Positions 47,600 to 56,561 of a stretch of DNA of 64,000 bases are shown here, piece after piece. This DNA is from Xanthomonas arboricola pv. juglandis (GTDB lineage Bacteria > Pseudomonadota > Gammaproteobacteria > Xanthomonadales > Xanthomonadaceae), in contig NZ_JZEF01000002.1 of the NCBI RefSeq assembly GCF_001013475.1, positions 560,785 through 624,784 of the forward strand, in the 5' to 3' direction. A model generated the notes under the pieces. It made no database searches, was not told the origin of the DNA, and worked only from the letters and a program-made list of their open reading frames with translations. Both the position numbers and the translations under genes were made by a program. Position 1 is the first letter of the stretch; the number at the start of each line of letters is the position of its first letter.

Positions 47600-48676
47600 T
47601 CAGCCCACCATGCGCAGCGACAGTTCCTGCGCGCGCTGCTCCTGGGCGATCAGCCGATCGATCACGCGGCGCGCCCACATCCCGCCGGCATCGACGTTGA
47701 GGTTGTAGAAGGTGTGATCCGGATGCGCGTCGATGGCGCGTTGCTGCGCTTCCAGCACCGCCTCGTCCTCGCCGAACACGCCGGTGACGCCTGCACGGGT
47801 CAGCGTGGTCAGCGATTGGTCGTGCAGCGCGTAGTTGCGCATGAACGCCCAGAAGTAGTGGCAGGTGGTGTCGGTTTCCGGCGTGATGGTATTGAGCACG
47901 TATCCGTTGACGCCCTGGCTGCGGTCGCCCTCCGGCGCACCGGTGCCGGCGATGGCCACGCCGACGTCGATGGCAATGGTGCCGGGCGCTTCGAAGCGGA
48001 TGATCTGCCAGCGGTCGACCTTGCCGCGGTAATCCAGATGGCGCGCGATCTGGCTGGCCCAGAATGGCGGCGCGTCGATGTTGCGCATCCAGCGCGACAC
48101 CACTACCGAGCGGTCGCCATGCATCACCTCGAACGGCGCTTCGGCGATCTCGTCCTGGCCGATGCTGGAGCCGTGCACGAAGGTCTCGTGGGTCAGGTCC
48201 ATCAGGTTGTCCAGCACCAGCCGGTAGTCGCACTTGGCATAGATGGTGCGGCCATCGCCGGCCCAGGCCGGATCGTGCGCCCAGTGCAGGTCGGGAATCA
48301 GGCGGGTGTCGGCCTGCGCCGGGTCGCCCGGCCAGATCCACACATAGCGATGCTTCTCGGCCACCGGAAAACTGCGCACGCACGCGGAGGGATTGATGGT
48401 CTCCTGCGAGGGCATGTGCACGCAGCGGCCCTGGCTGTTGTAGACCAGCCCGTGGTAACCGCACACCACATCGTCGCCGCGCAGCTTGCCCATCGACAGC
48501 GGCACCAGGCGATGCCAACACGCATCTTCGAGCGCGATCACCGCCCCGGCAGTGGTGCGATAGACCACCACATCCAGGTTGCAGACCTTGCGCGGGGTCA
48601 GCGCGTGCTTGATCTCGTGGTCCCAGGCGACGGCGTACCACGCGTTGAGGGGAAACAGCTGCTTGGACTGGGACAT
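47600..48676 (-). CDS. vanA: Vanillate O-demethylase oxygenase subunit
   Basis: A 358-residue Rieske non-haem iron oxygenase that removes the methoxy methyl group of vanillate as formaldehyde, yielding protocatechuate. Rieske ligands: Cys53 and His55 (DACWHRLVPL), Cys72 and His75 (VVCGYHGL). The mononuclear iron site is LVLDNLMDLTHETFVHGSSI. The start MSQSKQLFPLNAWYAVAWDH is typical of VanA. It diverges from pcaI across a 256-bp region with operator-like sites for VanR and PcaR. Confidence 0.95.
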   Translation of the reverse strand: MSQSKQLFPLNAWYAVAWDHEIKHALTPRKVCNLDVVVYRTTAGAVIALEDACWHRLVPLSMGKLRGDDVVCGYHGLVYNSQGRCVHMPSQETINPSACVRSFPVAEKHRYVWIWPGDPAQADTRLIPDLHWAHDPAWAGDGRTIYAKCDYRLVLDNLMDLTHETFVHGSSIGQDEIAEAPFEVMHGDRSVVVSRWMRNIDAPPFWASQIARHLDYRGKVDRWQIIRFEAPGTIAIDVGVAIAGTGAPEGDRSQGVNGYVLNTITPETDTTCHYFWAFMRNYALHDQSLTTLTRAGVTGVFGEDEAVLEAQQRAIDAHPDHTFYNLNVDAGGMWARRVIDRLIAQEQRAQELSLRMVG

Positions 48677-48694
48677 GACCGTGGCTCCTGGGGT

Positions 48695-48704
48695 TTGTAT
48701 ACAA
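48695..48704. promoter_or_regulatory. Candidate VanR operator, proximal
   Basis: ttgtatacaa, a perfect 10-bp palindrome, lies 19-28 bases before the vanA start. It shares tgtataca with a second site at 48791-48798, which makes it the likely VanR (GntR) target. Confidence 0.6.
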
Positions 48705-48790
48705 CCTGGGGTGCGGATCGGCAGCGGTGCGCCGGCTGGCGACCAGTTGACGCGCATGCCGGCGCTGGCGTCTGCTTGCAAGCGAAGTTA

Positions 48791-48798
48791 TGTATACA
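48791..48798. promoter_or_regulatory. Candidate VanR operator, distal
   Basis: tgtataca is the same 8-bp palindrome core as at 48695-48704. The two centres are 95 bp apart, about nine helical turns, so both face the same side of the DNA. Confidence 0.5.
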
Positions 48799-48837
48799 CC
48801 GGAGACAATGTTGGAGCGTCGGTCGCTCGCCGAAATT

Positions 48838-48871
48838 GTGCGATTATCGAATTGATGCACCGATAATCGCA
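48838..48871. promoter_or_regulatory. Candidate PcaR operator upstream of pcaI
   Basis: tgcgattatcg and cgataatcgca form a perfect 11-bp inverted repeat separated by 11 bases, so the centres are 22 bp (two turns) apart. The left arm read on the minus strand is ttcgataatcgcac, matching 14 of 15 bases of the PcaR site I recall from Pseudomonas putida (gttcgataatcgcac). It lies 62 bp before the pcaI start. Confidence 0.75.
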
Positions 48872-48932
48872 TTGACCGGGCCGTGCAGCTGCGCCTAACG
48901 TGACCACACGCTCGCTGCGCAGGACCGAAGCA

Positions 48933-49796
48933 ATGGCCCAGATCGTCCCCCTTTCAGAAGCGGTGTCCCAGCTGATCGCCGATGGCGACTGCGTGGCGAT
49001 GGAAGGCTTCACCCATCTGATTCCGCATGCGGCCGGCCACGAGGTGATCCGCCAGCGCAAGCGCGACCTGCACCTGGTGCGCATGACCCCGGACCTGATC
49101 TACGATCAGCTGATCGGCGCCGGGTGTGCATCGGCATTGCGGTTCTCGTGGGGCGGCAATCCCGGCGTCGGTTCGCTGCACCGGCTGCGCGATGCGGTCG
49201 AACATGCGTGGCCGCAGCCGCTGCAGATCCGCGAACACAGCCATGCCGACATGGCCAACGCGTACGTAGCCGGTGCCTCGGGCCTGCCGTTTGCGGTGCT
49301 GCGCGGTTATGTCGGCTCGGACCTGCCGCGCGTCAACGACAGCATCAAGTTCCTGCAATGCCCGTACACCGGCGAGACGCTGGCCACCACGCCAGCGGTC
49401 AGGCCCGATGTCACCGTCATCCATGCGCAGCAGGCCGACCGCCGCGGTAACGTGCTGCTGTGGGGCATCCTGGGCGTGCAGAAGGAGGCCGCGCTGGCGG
49501 CGCGCAAGGTGATCGTCACGGTGGAAGAGATCGTCGACACGCTGGATGCGCCGCCCAACGCCTGCATCCTGCCGCGCTGGGTGGTCGATGCGGTCTGTCA
49601 TGTGCCCGGCGGTGCGGCGCCATCGTACGCGCACGGTTATTACGCCCGCGACAACCGCTTCTACCTGGCCTGGGATGCGATCGCGCGCGACCGTGCACGC
49701 TTCCAGACGTGGATCCAGACGCACATTCACGACACCGAGGACTTTGCCGCGTTCCAGCGCGTGTACGCGCAATCGCTGCTGCAGGTGGCCGCATGA
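48933..49796 (+). CDS. pcaI: 3-oxoadipate CoA-transferase subunit A
   Basis: A 287-residue alpha subunit that, with PcaJ, moves CoA from succinyl-CoA to 3-oxoadipate. [80 protein letters not shown] and [20 protein letters not shown] match the Xanthomonas/Pseudomonas type. The ATG at 48933 is preferred over the GTG at 48900. The stop overlaps the pcaJ start (ATGA). First gene of the pcaIJFHGBDC run. Confidence 0.93.
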   Translation: MAQIVPLSEAVSQLIADGDCVAMEGFTHLIPHAAGHEVIRQRKRDLHLVRMTPDLIYDQLIGAGCASALRFSWGGNPGVGSLHRLRDAVEHAWPQPLQIREHSHADMANAYVAGASGLPFAVLRGYVGSDLPRVNDSIKFLQCPYTGETLATTPAVRPDVTVIHAQQADRRGNVLLWGILGVQKEAALAARKVIVTVEEIVDTLDAPPNACILPRWVVDAVCHVPGGAAPSYAHGYYARDNRFYLAWDAIARDRARFQTWIQTHIHDTEDFAAFQRVYAQSLLQVAA

Positions 49797-50581
49797 GCGA
49801 CTACAGCACCAACGAGATGATGACCGTGGCGGCGGCGCGGCGCCTGCCCGATGGCGCGGTGTGCTTTGTCGGTATCGGCCTGCCATCCACCGCCGCCAAC
49901 CTGGCGCGGCTGACGCATGCGCCGGATGTCACCCTGATCTACGAATCCGGCCCGATCGGCGCGCGCCCGGAGGTGCTGCCGTTGTCGATCGGCGACGGCG
50001 AGCTGGCCGAAACCGCCGACACCGTGGTCTCCACCCCGGAAATCTTCCGCTACTGGCTGCAGGGCGGGCGCGTGGACGTGGGCTTTCTGGGCGCGGCGCA
50101 GATCGATCGCCATGCCAATCTCAACACCACGGTGATCGGCCCGTACGACGCGCCGAAGACGCGGCTGCCCGGCGCGGGCGGTGCGCCGGAGATCGCGGCC
50201 AGCGCCAGACAGGTGTTCATCATCATTCGCCAATCCAGACGCAGCTTCGTGCCCGCGCTGGACTTCATCACCACGGTCGGGCATCTGGACGGTGGCGATG
50301 CGCGGCAGCGCGCCGGCCTGCCCGGCGCCGGCCCCACCGTGGTGGTCACCGACCTGTGCGTGATGGAGCCCGATCCCGTGACCCGCGAACTCACCGTCAC
50401 CGCGCTGCATCCCGGCAGCACCCGCGAGCAGGTGAGCGCGGCCACCGGCTGGCCGATCCGCTTCGCCGCCGATCTGGCGCAGACCACCCCACCCAGTGCT
50501 GCGGAACTGCAGGCGCTGCGCGCGCTGCAGGCACGCACCGACGCAGCGCATGGCAAGCAGGCAGCCGGAGCCGAGGCATGA
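49793..50581 (+). CDS. pcaJ: 3-oxoadipate CoA-transferase subunit B
   Basis: A 262-residue beta subunit that carries the catalytic glutamate (Glu51 in [13 protein letters not shown]), which forms the acyl and CoA thioester intermediates. Other family features are [60 protein letters not shown] and [12 protein letters not shown]. Both ends overlap its neighbours by four bases (ATGA), giving tight translational coupling with pcaI and pcaF. Confidence 0.93.
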   Translation: MSDYSTNEMMTVAAARRLPDGAVCFVGIGLPSTAANLARLTHAPDVTLIYESGPIGARPEVLPLSIGDGELAETADTVVSTPEIFRYWLQGGRVDVGFLGAAQIDRHANLNTTVIGPYDAPKTRLPGAGGAPEIAASARQVFIIIRQSRRSFVPALDFITTVGHLDGGDARQRAGLPGAGPTVVVTDLCVMEPDPVTRELTVTALHPGSTREQVSAATGWPIRFAADLAQTTPPSAAELQALRALQARTDAAHGKQAAGAEA

Positions 50582-51786
50582 GCGAGGTCTATCTGATCGA
50601 TGGCATCCGCACGCCGATCGGCCGCTACGGCGGCGCCCTGGCCGGCGTGCGCGCCGACGACCTGGGCGCGATACCGATCGCCGCGTTGATGGCACGCAAT
50701 CCGCAACTGGAGCCGGCGCTGATCGACGACGTGTACCTGGGCTGCGCAAATCAGGCCGGCGAGGACAATCGCAATGTCGCGCGCATGAGTCTGTTGCTGG
50801 CGGGGCTGCCCAGTTCGGTGCCGGGCAGCACGCTCAATCGCCTGTGCGGTTCCGGGCTGGATGCGGTCGGCACGGTGGCGCGCGGCATTCGCGCCGACGA
50901 GCTGGGCCTGGCGATCGCTGGCGGGGTCGAATCGATGACCCGCGCGCCGTGGGTCATGGGCAAGGCCGAGAGCGCGTTCGCGCGCACGCAACAGCTGGAA
51001 GACACCACCATGGGCTGGCGGTTCATCAATCCGCGCCTGCAGGGTGCCTATGGCGTGGAGCTGATGGGCGAGACCGCGGAGAACGTGGCACAGCGCCATG
51101 CCATCGCGCGCGAAGACCAGGACGCGTTCGCGTTGCGCAGCCAGCAACGCGCCGCCGCCGCACAGGCAGCCGGTTTCTTCGATGCAGAGATCACTCCGGT
51201 GCCGGTGGCCGCACGCAAAGGGGGCGAGGCAAGCGCGGTCGATCGTGACGAGCATCCGCGCCCGAACACCACCGCCGAGATGCTGGCCAAGCTCAAGCCG
51301 GTGTTCCGCCAGCCCGGCACGGTGACGGCCGGCAATGCGGCCGGTCTGAACGATGGCGCTGCCGCCCTGTTGCTGGCGTCTGCGCAGGCCGTGCATGCGC
51401 ATGGGCTGACCCCGCGGGCACGCGTGCTCGGCTTCGCCTCGGCGGGCGTGGAGCCGGCCTACATGGGCATCGGCCCGGTACCGGCCACGCAGCGTCTGCT
51501 GGCACGCCTGGGCCTGCGCATCGAGCAGTTCGATGCGATCGAGCTCAACGAAGCCTTCGCCGCGCAGGTGCTGGCCTGCACGCGCGCGTTCGGCCTGGCC
51601 GACGATGCCGCGCACGTCAACGCCAATGGCGGCGCCATCGCGCTGGGCCATCCCCTGGGCATGAGCGGTGCGCGGCTGGCATTGACCTTGTTGCGGCAAC
51701 TGGAGGCGGGCAACGGGCGGCTTGGGCTGGCCAGCATGTGCATCGGGGTCGGGCAGGGCGTGGCGCTGGCGATCGAGCGCGTGTAG
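50578..51786 (+). CDS. pcaF: 3-oxoadipyl-CoA thiolase
   Basis: A 402-residue thiolase that splits 3-oxoadipyl-CoA into succinyl-CoA and acetyl-CoA, the last step of the route. The nucleophile is Cys90 ([13 protein letters not shown]). [17 protein letters not shown], the His in [20 protein letters not shown] and the second Cys in [15 protein letters not shown] complete the active site. The ATG overlaps the pcaJ stop. The position before pcaHGBDC means one transcript encodes both lower and upper parts of the pathway. Confidence 0.95.
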   Translation: MSEVYLIDGIRTPIGRYGGALAGVRADDLGAIPIAALMARNPQLEPALIDDVYLGCANQAGEDNRNVARMSLLLAGLPSSVPGSTLNRLCGSGLDAVGTVARGIRADELGLAIAGGVESMTRAPWVMGKAESAFARTQQLEDTTMGWRFINPRLQGAYGVELMGETAENVAQRHAIAREDQDAFALRSQQRAAAAQAAGFFDAEITPVPVAARKGGEASAVDRDEHPRPNTTAEMLAKLKPVFRQPGTVTAGNAAGLNDGAAALLLASAQAVHAHGLTPRARVLGFASAGVEPAYMGIGPVPATQRLLARLGLRIEQFDAIELNEAFAAQVLACTRAFGLADDAAHVNANGGAIALGHPLGMSGARLALTLLRQLEAGNGRLGLASMCIGVGQGVALAIERV

Positions 51787-51866
51787 TGCGCCGATTGCAA
51801 CCGCCGCTGCCGTGACCGCACACCCACGTTTTGATCCTGCCGCAGCGCAACCGATGGAGATCCCGC

Positions 51867-52595
51867 ATGCGCGACCCCAGCTCTGACACGTCGATCGATC
51901 CGCTGCTCGGCTATCGCCGGCCGCGGATCGGCACGCAGCCGGCCTACCTGCATCTGCCCTACGCATCCACCGCATTGCGCGGCCCCACGCGTGCGCCGAT
52001 CGATATCCCGGCCACGCTGTCGGAAGTCACCGGGCCGCAATTGAATCGGCTCACCCTGGGCGCGCATGCCGCCGACCTGACCGCCGGCTTTGCGGGCGAG
52101 CCATTGGGCGAGCGCATCATCGTGTCCGGCCGCGTGCTCGACGAAAACGGCAAGCCGGTGCGCAACAGCGTGGTCGAGGTGTGGCAATGCAATGCCGCCG
52201 GCCGCTATCAACATGCCGGCGACCGGCACGACGCACCGCTGGATCCCAACTTTCGCGGCACCGGCCAGGTGCTCACCGACGACCACGGCCGCTACGCCTT
52301 CAAGACCATCAAGCCGGGCGCGTATCCGTGGCGCAATCACTACAACGCCTGGCGGCCGGCGCATATCCATTTTTCGCTGCATGGCGATGGCATCGGGCAG
52401 CGGCTGATCACCCAGATGTACTTCCCCGGCGACCCGCTGCTGGCGCACGACCCGATCTACAACTGCGTGGCCGATGCGCAGGCGCGCGAACGCATGGTGT
52501 CCAGCTTCGACTGGGAAAACGCGGTGAGCGAATACGCGCTGGCCTACCGCTTCGACATCGTGTTGCGCGGCCGCAAGCAAACGGTCTGGGAGTGA
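51867..52595 (+). CDS. pcaH: Protocatechuate 3,4-dioxygenase beta subunit
   Basis: A 242-residue iron(III) subunit that cleaves protocatechuate between the hydroxyls. The iron ligands are the Tyr residues around NAAGRYQHAGDRH and GAYPWRNHYNAWRP and the two His of RPAHIHFSLHG. GRVLDENGKPVRNSVVEVWQ opens the dioxygenase sandwich fold. The ATG at 51867 is chosen over an ATG at 51831, as it starts the family sequence. Four bases separate it from pcaG. Confidence 0.95.
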   Translation: MRDPSSDTSIDPLLGYRRPRIGTQPAYLHLPYASTALRGPTRAPIDIPATLSEVTGPQLNRLTLGAHAADLTAGFAGEPLGERIIVSGRVLDENGKPVRNSVVEVWQCNAAGRYQHAGDRHDAPLDPNFRGTGQVLTDDHGRYAFKTIKPGAYPWRNHYNAWRPAHIHFSLHGDGIGQRLITQMYFPGDPLLAHDPIYNCVADAQARERMVSSFDWENAVSEYALAYRFDIVLRGRKQTVWE

Positions 52596-52599
52596 ATCG

Positions 52600-53163
52600 A
52601 TGAGCCTGCACACCACCCCGTCGCAAACCGTTGGCCCGTATTACCGGCTCGGGCTGGAGCCGCTGTATCGCGCGCAACTCGCGCCTGCGCAGGCCGCGGG
52701 CACGCACGTGCAGGTCAGCGGTTGCGTATTCGATGGCGCCGGCAATCCGGTGGCCGACGCAGTGCTGGAGCTGTGGCAGGCCGATGCGGCCGGCATCTAT
52801 GCGCATGCCGCCGATACGCGCTGCCAGGCGCACGATCCCGGCTTCGATGGCTGGGGCCGCGTGCCGACCGATGCGCAGGGGCGTTTTTCCTTCAGCACCG
52901 TCAAGCCGGGCCAGGTCGCCGGCCCGGACGGCAAGCTGCAGGCAGCGCATCTGAGCGTGCTGGTCTTCATGCGCGGGCTGTTGCGCGGCGTGTCGACGCG
53001 GCTGTACTTCGCCGACGATCCGCAGCTGGGCAGCGACCCCATCCTGGCCCTGGTGCCGGTCGAGCGGCGCAGCACGCTGCTGGCGCACTCGCGCGGTGGC
53101 AGCGATTACGCGTGGGACATCCATATGCAGGGCGATGCGGAAACGGTGTTCTTCAACTATTGA
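52600..53163 (+). CDS. pcaG: Protocatechuate 3,4-dioxygenase alpha subunit
   Basis: A 187-residue partner of PcaH with the same fold but without the iron site. TPSQTVGPYYRLGLE, VADAVLELWQADAAGIYAH, DPGFDGWGRVPTDAQGRFSF, HLSVLVFMRGLLRGVSTRLY and the C-terminal MQGDAETVFFNY are typical. It lacks the HxH found in PcaH (ligands replaced in AAHLSVLVF), as expected for an alpha subunit. It immediately follows pcaH. Confidence 0.94.
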   Translation: MSLHTTPSQTVGPYYRLGLEPLYRAQLAPAQAAGTHVQVSGCVFDGAGNPVADAVLELWQADAAGIYAHAADTRCQAHDPGFDGWGRVPTDAQGRFSFSTVKPGQVAGPDGKLQAAHLSVLVFMRGLLRGVSTRLYFADDPQLGSDPILALVPVERRSTLLAHSRGGSDYAWDIHMQGDAETVFFNY

Positions 53164-53484
53164 TCGCGCCGCCGGTGCGCGGGGTGCCATGCATGGTTGT
53201 CTCCGTGCGAGCAGCACCCCTGCACCTGCGTGCAGGTGCGGCGCAGCTGTCGCCGCGTGCCGGGCAGGCAGGTGCCAGCGCGCGCTGCCCTCGGTGATTC
53301 ATCGTGATCGCGGTGCCCGCGTGCAATGCCGTGATCCGCAGTGAGGCGCGCCTTGGTCGAACATGCAGTACGCGCACATGACCCGCCCTAACCACCGCGC
53401 GTGCACCCCACCCGGCACCGCGCACGCCAGTTGGCACTCTTGCGCATCGGTGCCATGCTGCCGGCACGCCACCAGAGGCCATGC
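53164..53484. other. 321-bp gap inside the pca run
   Basis: No gene. gcacctgc-gt-gcaggtgc (53222-53239) forms an 8-bp hairpin 59 bases after pcaG without a T-run. This is the largest break in the pcaIJFHGBDC run, so pcaBDC may also have their own promoter here. Confidence 0.4.
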
Positions 53485-54837
53485 ATGACTGCGACGTCTT
53501 CCCTGTTGGGATCCCTGTTTGGCGAGCCTGCCTGCGACGCGTTGTTCGATGACACGGCGTGGGTGCAGGCAATGCTGCACTTCGAATCCGCGCTCGCCCG
53601 CGCGCAGGCGCAATGCGGCGTGATTCCGGCCGAGGCCGCGCAGGCCATTGCGGCCGCATGCGACGTGCAGCATTACGATCTGGCCGCGCTGGCCCAGGCC
53701 ACCGCACTTGCCGGCAACCCCGCCATTCCCCTGGTCAAGGCGCTGACCGCGCGCGTGGCCGCCCACGATGCGCAGGCCGCGCGCTGGGTGCACTGGGGCG
53801 CCACCAGCCAGGACGTCATCGACACCGGCACGGTACTGCAGCTGCGCGCCGCGCTCGACCTGCTGCTGCCGCGCCTGCAGGGCCTGTGCGCCGAGCTGGC
53901 TGCGCTGGCCGCGCGCGAACGCAACACCGGCCTGCCCGGACGTACCTTGTTGCAGCAGGCGGTGCCGGTCACGTTCGGGCTCAAGGTCGCCGCCTGGCTG
54001 GATGCGCTGCAGCGCGCGCACCAGCGCCTGCAGGCCCTGCAGCACGATGGCCTGGTGCTGCAGTTCGGGGGCGCGGCCGGCACGCTGGCGTCGTTGCAGG
54101 AGCGTGGTCTGGATGTCGCCCAGGCGCTGGCAACCACGCTGGCGCTGCCGTTGCCCGCGATGCCGTGGCATACCGCACGCGATCGCCTCGTCGAGGTCGG
54201 CTGTGCGTTCGGCCTGCTGGCCGGCACGTTGGGCAAGATCGGCGGCGACGTGGTGCTGCTGATGCAGTCGGAAGTCGGCGAAGTGTTCGAGCCGGCCGCG
54301 GCCGGCAAGGGCGGTTCCTCGGCAATGCCGCACAAGCGCAATCCGGTCTCCAGCGTCGCTGCGGTTGCTGCTGCCACCCGCGTGCCCGGCCTGGTGGCGA
54401 CCTTGTTCAGCGCGATGGCGCAGCCGCATGAGCGCGCCGCCGGCCAATGGCATGCCGAATGGGAGACCTTGCCGCAGATCGTGTGCCTGACCGCCGGCAG
54501 CCTGGCGCAGATGCAAGGCTGCCTGGCCGACCTGCAACTGGACCGCGAGGCCATGGGCGCGCACCTGCACAGCCATGGCGGCGCGTTGTACGCCGAGGCG
54601 GCGGTGTTCGCGCTGGCACCACGGCTCGGCAAGCCGCACGCGCATGCGCTGGTCGAACAGGCGGTGGCACGCGCCCAGGCGCAGCAGCGCCATCTGCGCG
54701 AGGTGCTCGGCGACGACACGCAGGTGAGCGCGGTACTCACGCAGGCGCAACTGCAGGCGGTGTTCGATGTGGACAGCTGGCGCGGCATGTCCTCGGTCTG
54801 GATCGATCGCGTGCTGGCCGCTTCTTCATCCCGCTGA
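53485..54837 (+). CDS. pcaB: 3-carboxy-cis,cis-muconate cycloisomerase
   Basis: A 450-residue fumarase/aspartase-superfamily enzyme that lactonises the ring-cleavage product to 4-carboxymuconolactone. LGSLFGEPACDALFDDTAWV, VHWGATSQDVIDTGTVLQLR, GLPGRTLLQQAVPVTFGLKV and the superfamily signature GKGGSSAMPHKRNPVSS (with catalytic Ser) are all present. HERAAGQWHAEWETLPQIV is also characteristic. The ATG at 53485 gives the expected size. pcaD starts 10 bases after its stop. Confidence 0.94.
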   Translation: MTATSSLLGSLFGEPACDALFDDTAWVQAMLHFESALARAQAQCGVIPAEAAQAIAAACDVQHYDLAALAQATALAGNPAIPLVKALTARVAAHDAQAARWVHWGATSQDVIDTGTVLQLRAALDLLLPRLQGLCAELAALAARERNTGLPGRTLLQQAVPVTFGLKVAAWLDALQRAHQRLQALQHDGLVLQFGGAAGTLASLQERGLDVAQALATTLALPLPAMPWHTARDRLVEVGCAFGLLAGTLGKIGGDVVLLMQSEVGEVFEPAAAGKGGSSAMPHKRNPVSSVAAVAAATRVPGLVATLFSAMAQPHERAAGQWHAEWETLPQIVCLTAGSLAQMQGCLADLQLDREAMGAHLHSHGGALYAEAAVFALAPRLGKPHAHALVEQAVARAQAQQRHLREVLGDDTQVSAVLTQAQLQAVFDVDSWRGMSSVWIDRVLAASSSR

Positions 54838-54847
54838 CGGTGCTCCG

Positions 54848-55636
54848 ATGGCTTATCTCCAGTTGCCCACGCATCGCCTGCACTACCGCCTCGACGGCAC
54901 CGGAGGTCGCCCCTGGCTGACCTTCTGCAACTCGCTGGGCACCGACCTGCACATGTGGGACGTGCAGATCGCCGCGTTTGCGCCGCATTACCGCATCCTG
55001 CGCTACGACCGCCGCGGCCATGGCGATTCGGACACGCCGCCCGGCCCGTATCGGGTTGCCGACCTGGGCCAGGACGTGCTGGCGCTGTGGGATGCGTTGC
55101 AGATCGCGCAGAGCGACTTCTGCGGCCTGTCGATCGGCGGACTCACCGGGCAATGGCTGGGCCTGCATGCGCCGCAGCGTCTACGCCGGCTGGTGGTGTG
55201 CGCCACCGCGCAGAAGATCGGCAGCAGCGAGAGCTGGAACGCGCGCATCGAGCAGGTGCGCAGCGAAGGCCTGCCCGGGCTGGTCGATGCGACCTTGCAG
55301 CGCTGGTTCACCCCGCCGTTTGCCATCAGCCATGCGCAGCGCCTGGACATGATCGTGGCCGCCTTCGTGTCGACATCGCCGCAGGGCTACATCGCCTGCT
55401 GCCAGGCGGTGGCCGACGCCGACTTCCGCGGCGCGCTGGACACGCTGGAACTGCCACTGCTCGCACTGGCCGGCGACGACGACCCGGTCTGTCCGCCGGC
55501 CGACCTGCGCGAGATCGCCTACGCCGCCCCGCACGGCCACTACGCACAGGTGCCCGGCCGGCATATCTGCAACCTGGAGTCGCCGGCCGCGTTCAACCAC
55601 AGCGTGCTGGACTTTCTGCAGGCCGACCAGGTGTGA
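54848..55636 (+). CDS. pcaD: 3-oxoadipate enol-lactonase
   Basis: A 262-residue alpha/beta hydrolase that opens 3-oxoadipate enol-lactone. FCNSLGTDLHMWDVQIAAFA is the family stretch around the oxyanion hole. The nucleophile is Ser95 in FCGLSIGGLTGQWLGLHAP, the acid Asp is in LAGDDDPVCPP, and the His is in VPGRHICNLESPAAFN. It follows pcaB closely and ends the BD pair; pcaC comes 265 bp later. Confidence 0.94.
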   Translation: MAYLQLPTHRLHYRLDGTGGRPWLTFCNSLGTDLHMWDVQIAAFAPHYRILRYDRRGHGDSDTPPGPYRVADLGQDVLALWDALQIAQSDFCGLSIGGLTGQWLGLHAPQRLRRLVVCATAQKIGSSESWNARIEQVRSEGLPGLVDATLQRWFTPPFAISHAQRLDMIVAAFVSTSPQGYIACCQAVADADFRGALDTLELPLLALAGDDDPVCPPADLREIAYAAPHGHYAQVPGRHICNLESPAAFNHSVLDFLQADQV

Positions 55637-55847
55637 CCCTCCGCCCGGCCAGGCAGCTGCCGGACGCGTGGAGCCGTCCCTCCGATCCGGCATGCACGAC
55701 GCTCGGCATTCCCGCTCATGCGTTGCATCTGCGCCCAGCTGACCACGGCCAGCTGCCTGTCGCCGGCGACATCAATCGCAACCAATGCACCTGATACGTC
55801 AGCGCTTGCCCTACGGCCAAAGCTGACCTGCAGCAGCCGTCAGCACC

Positions 55848-55894
55848 CGATTCCCGGTTCTCGATTCCCCATTCCCCATTCCCACGCAGGAGAG
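55848..55894 (+). repeat. Low-complexity attccc tract
   Basis: A run of cgattccc/cattcccc units (cgattcccggttctcgattc, then cccattccccattccca) lies just before the pcaC ribosome site. Similar attccc tracts are scattered in xanthomonad genomes. Nothing else is seen in the 265-bp gap between pcaD and pcaC. Confidence 0.6.
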
Positions 55895-55901
55895 ATTTCC
55901 G

Positions 55902-56306
55902 ATGCACGAAGACGAGCGTTACCAGGCAGGCTTGCGCGAGCGCCGACGCGTCCTGGGCGATGCGCATGTCGAGCGTTCGCTGGCTGCACGCACCGAGTTC
56001 ACCGACGAGTTCCAGACGCTGATCACCCGCTACGCCTGGGGCACCATCTGGACCCGCGACGGCCTGCCCGCGCACACCCGCTCGCTGCTGACCCTGGCGA
56101 TGATGGTGGCGTTGGGCCACGACGAGGAGTTCAAGCTGCACGTGCGCGCCGCGCGCAACAACGGCGTCACGCCCGAGCAGATCAAGGAAGTCCTGCTGCA
56201 GGCCGCAGTCTATTGCGGCGTGCCTGCCGCCAACCATGCCTTCGCGCTGGCCAAGCCCATCCTTGAGGAGCAGGCCGGCGAAGAAGAGCCGGTGCGCGAA
56301 GGCTGA
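55902..56306 (+). CDS. pcaC: 4-carboxymuconolactone decarboxylase
   Basis: A 134-residue all-helical CMD-family enzyme that decarboxylates 4-carboxymuconolactone to 3-oxoadipate enol-lactone. YQAGLRERRRVLGDAHVERS and TRYAWGTIWTRDGLPAHTRS, then MMVALGHDEEFKLHVRAARN and KEVLLQAAVYCGVPAANHAF, are standard. A good ggagaga site precedes the ATG. It is separate from pcaD here, not fused as in some bacteria. Confidence 0.95.
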   Translation: MHEDERYQAGLRERRRVLGDAHVERSLAARTEFTDEFQTLITRYAWGTIWTRDGLPAHTRSLLTLAMMVALGHDEEFKLHVRAARNNGVTPEQIKEVLLQAAVYCGVPAANHAFALAKPILEEQAGEEEPVREG

Positions 56307-56561
56307 CGGCCACGGCGACGCGTGAATGCAGCAGGCATGCTGCATTTGCGCGGCATGCGGCGGGCAATGCGACCGGTTAGGTTGGCTGTGTCCCTGGCCT
56401 GCACTCAGGGCACGCCGGGCAGGGTGGCGATCCAGCGCGCGCACTGCGTTGCACCCTGGCCATCCCTTAGGCACATCACCGCTGATGACATCACCCATCG
56501 ACGACGGGATGATGCATGTACCGCAACGGACCACCGCTTCCGTTCGCACAGGACATTTCCC

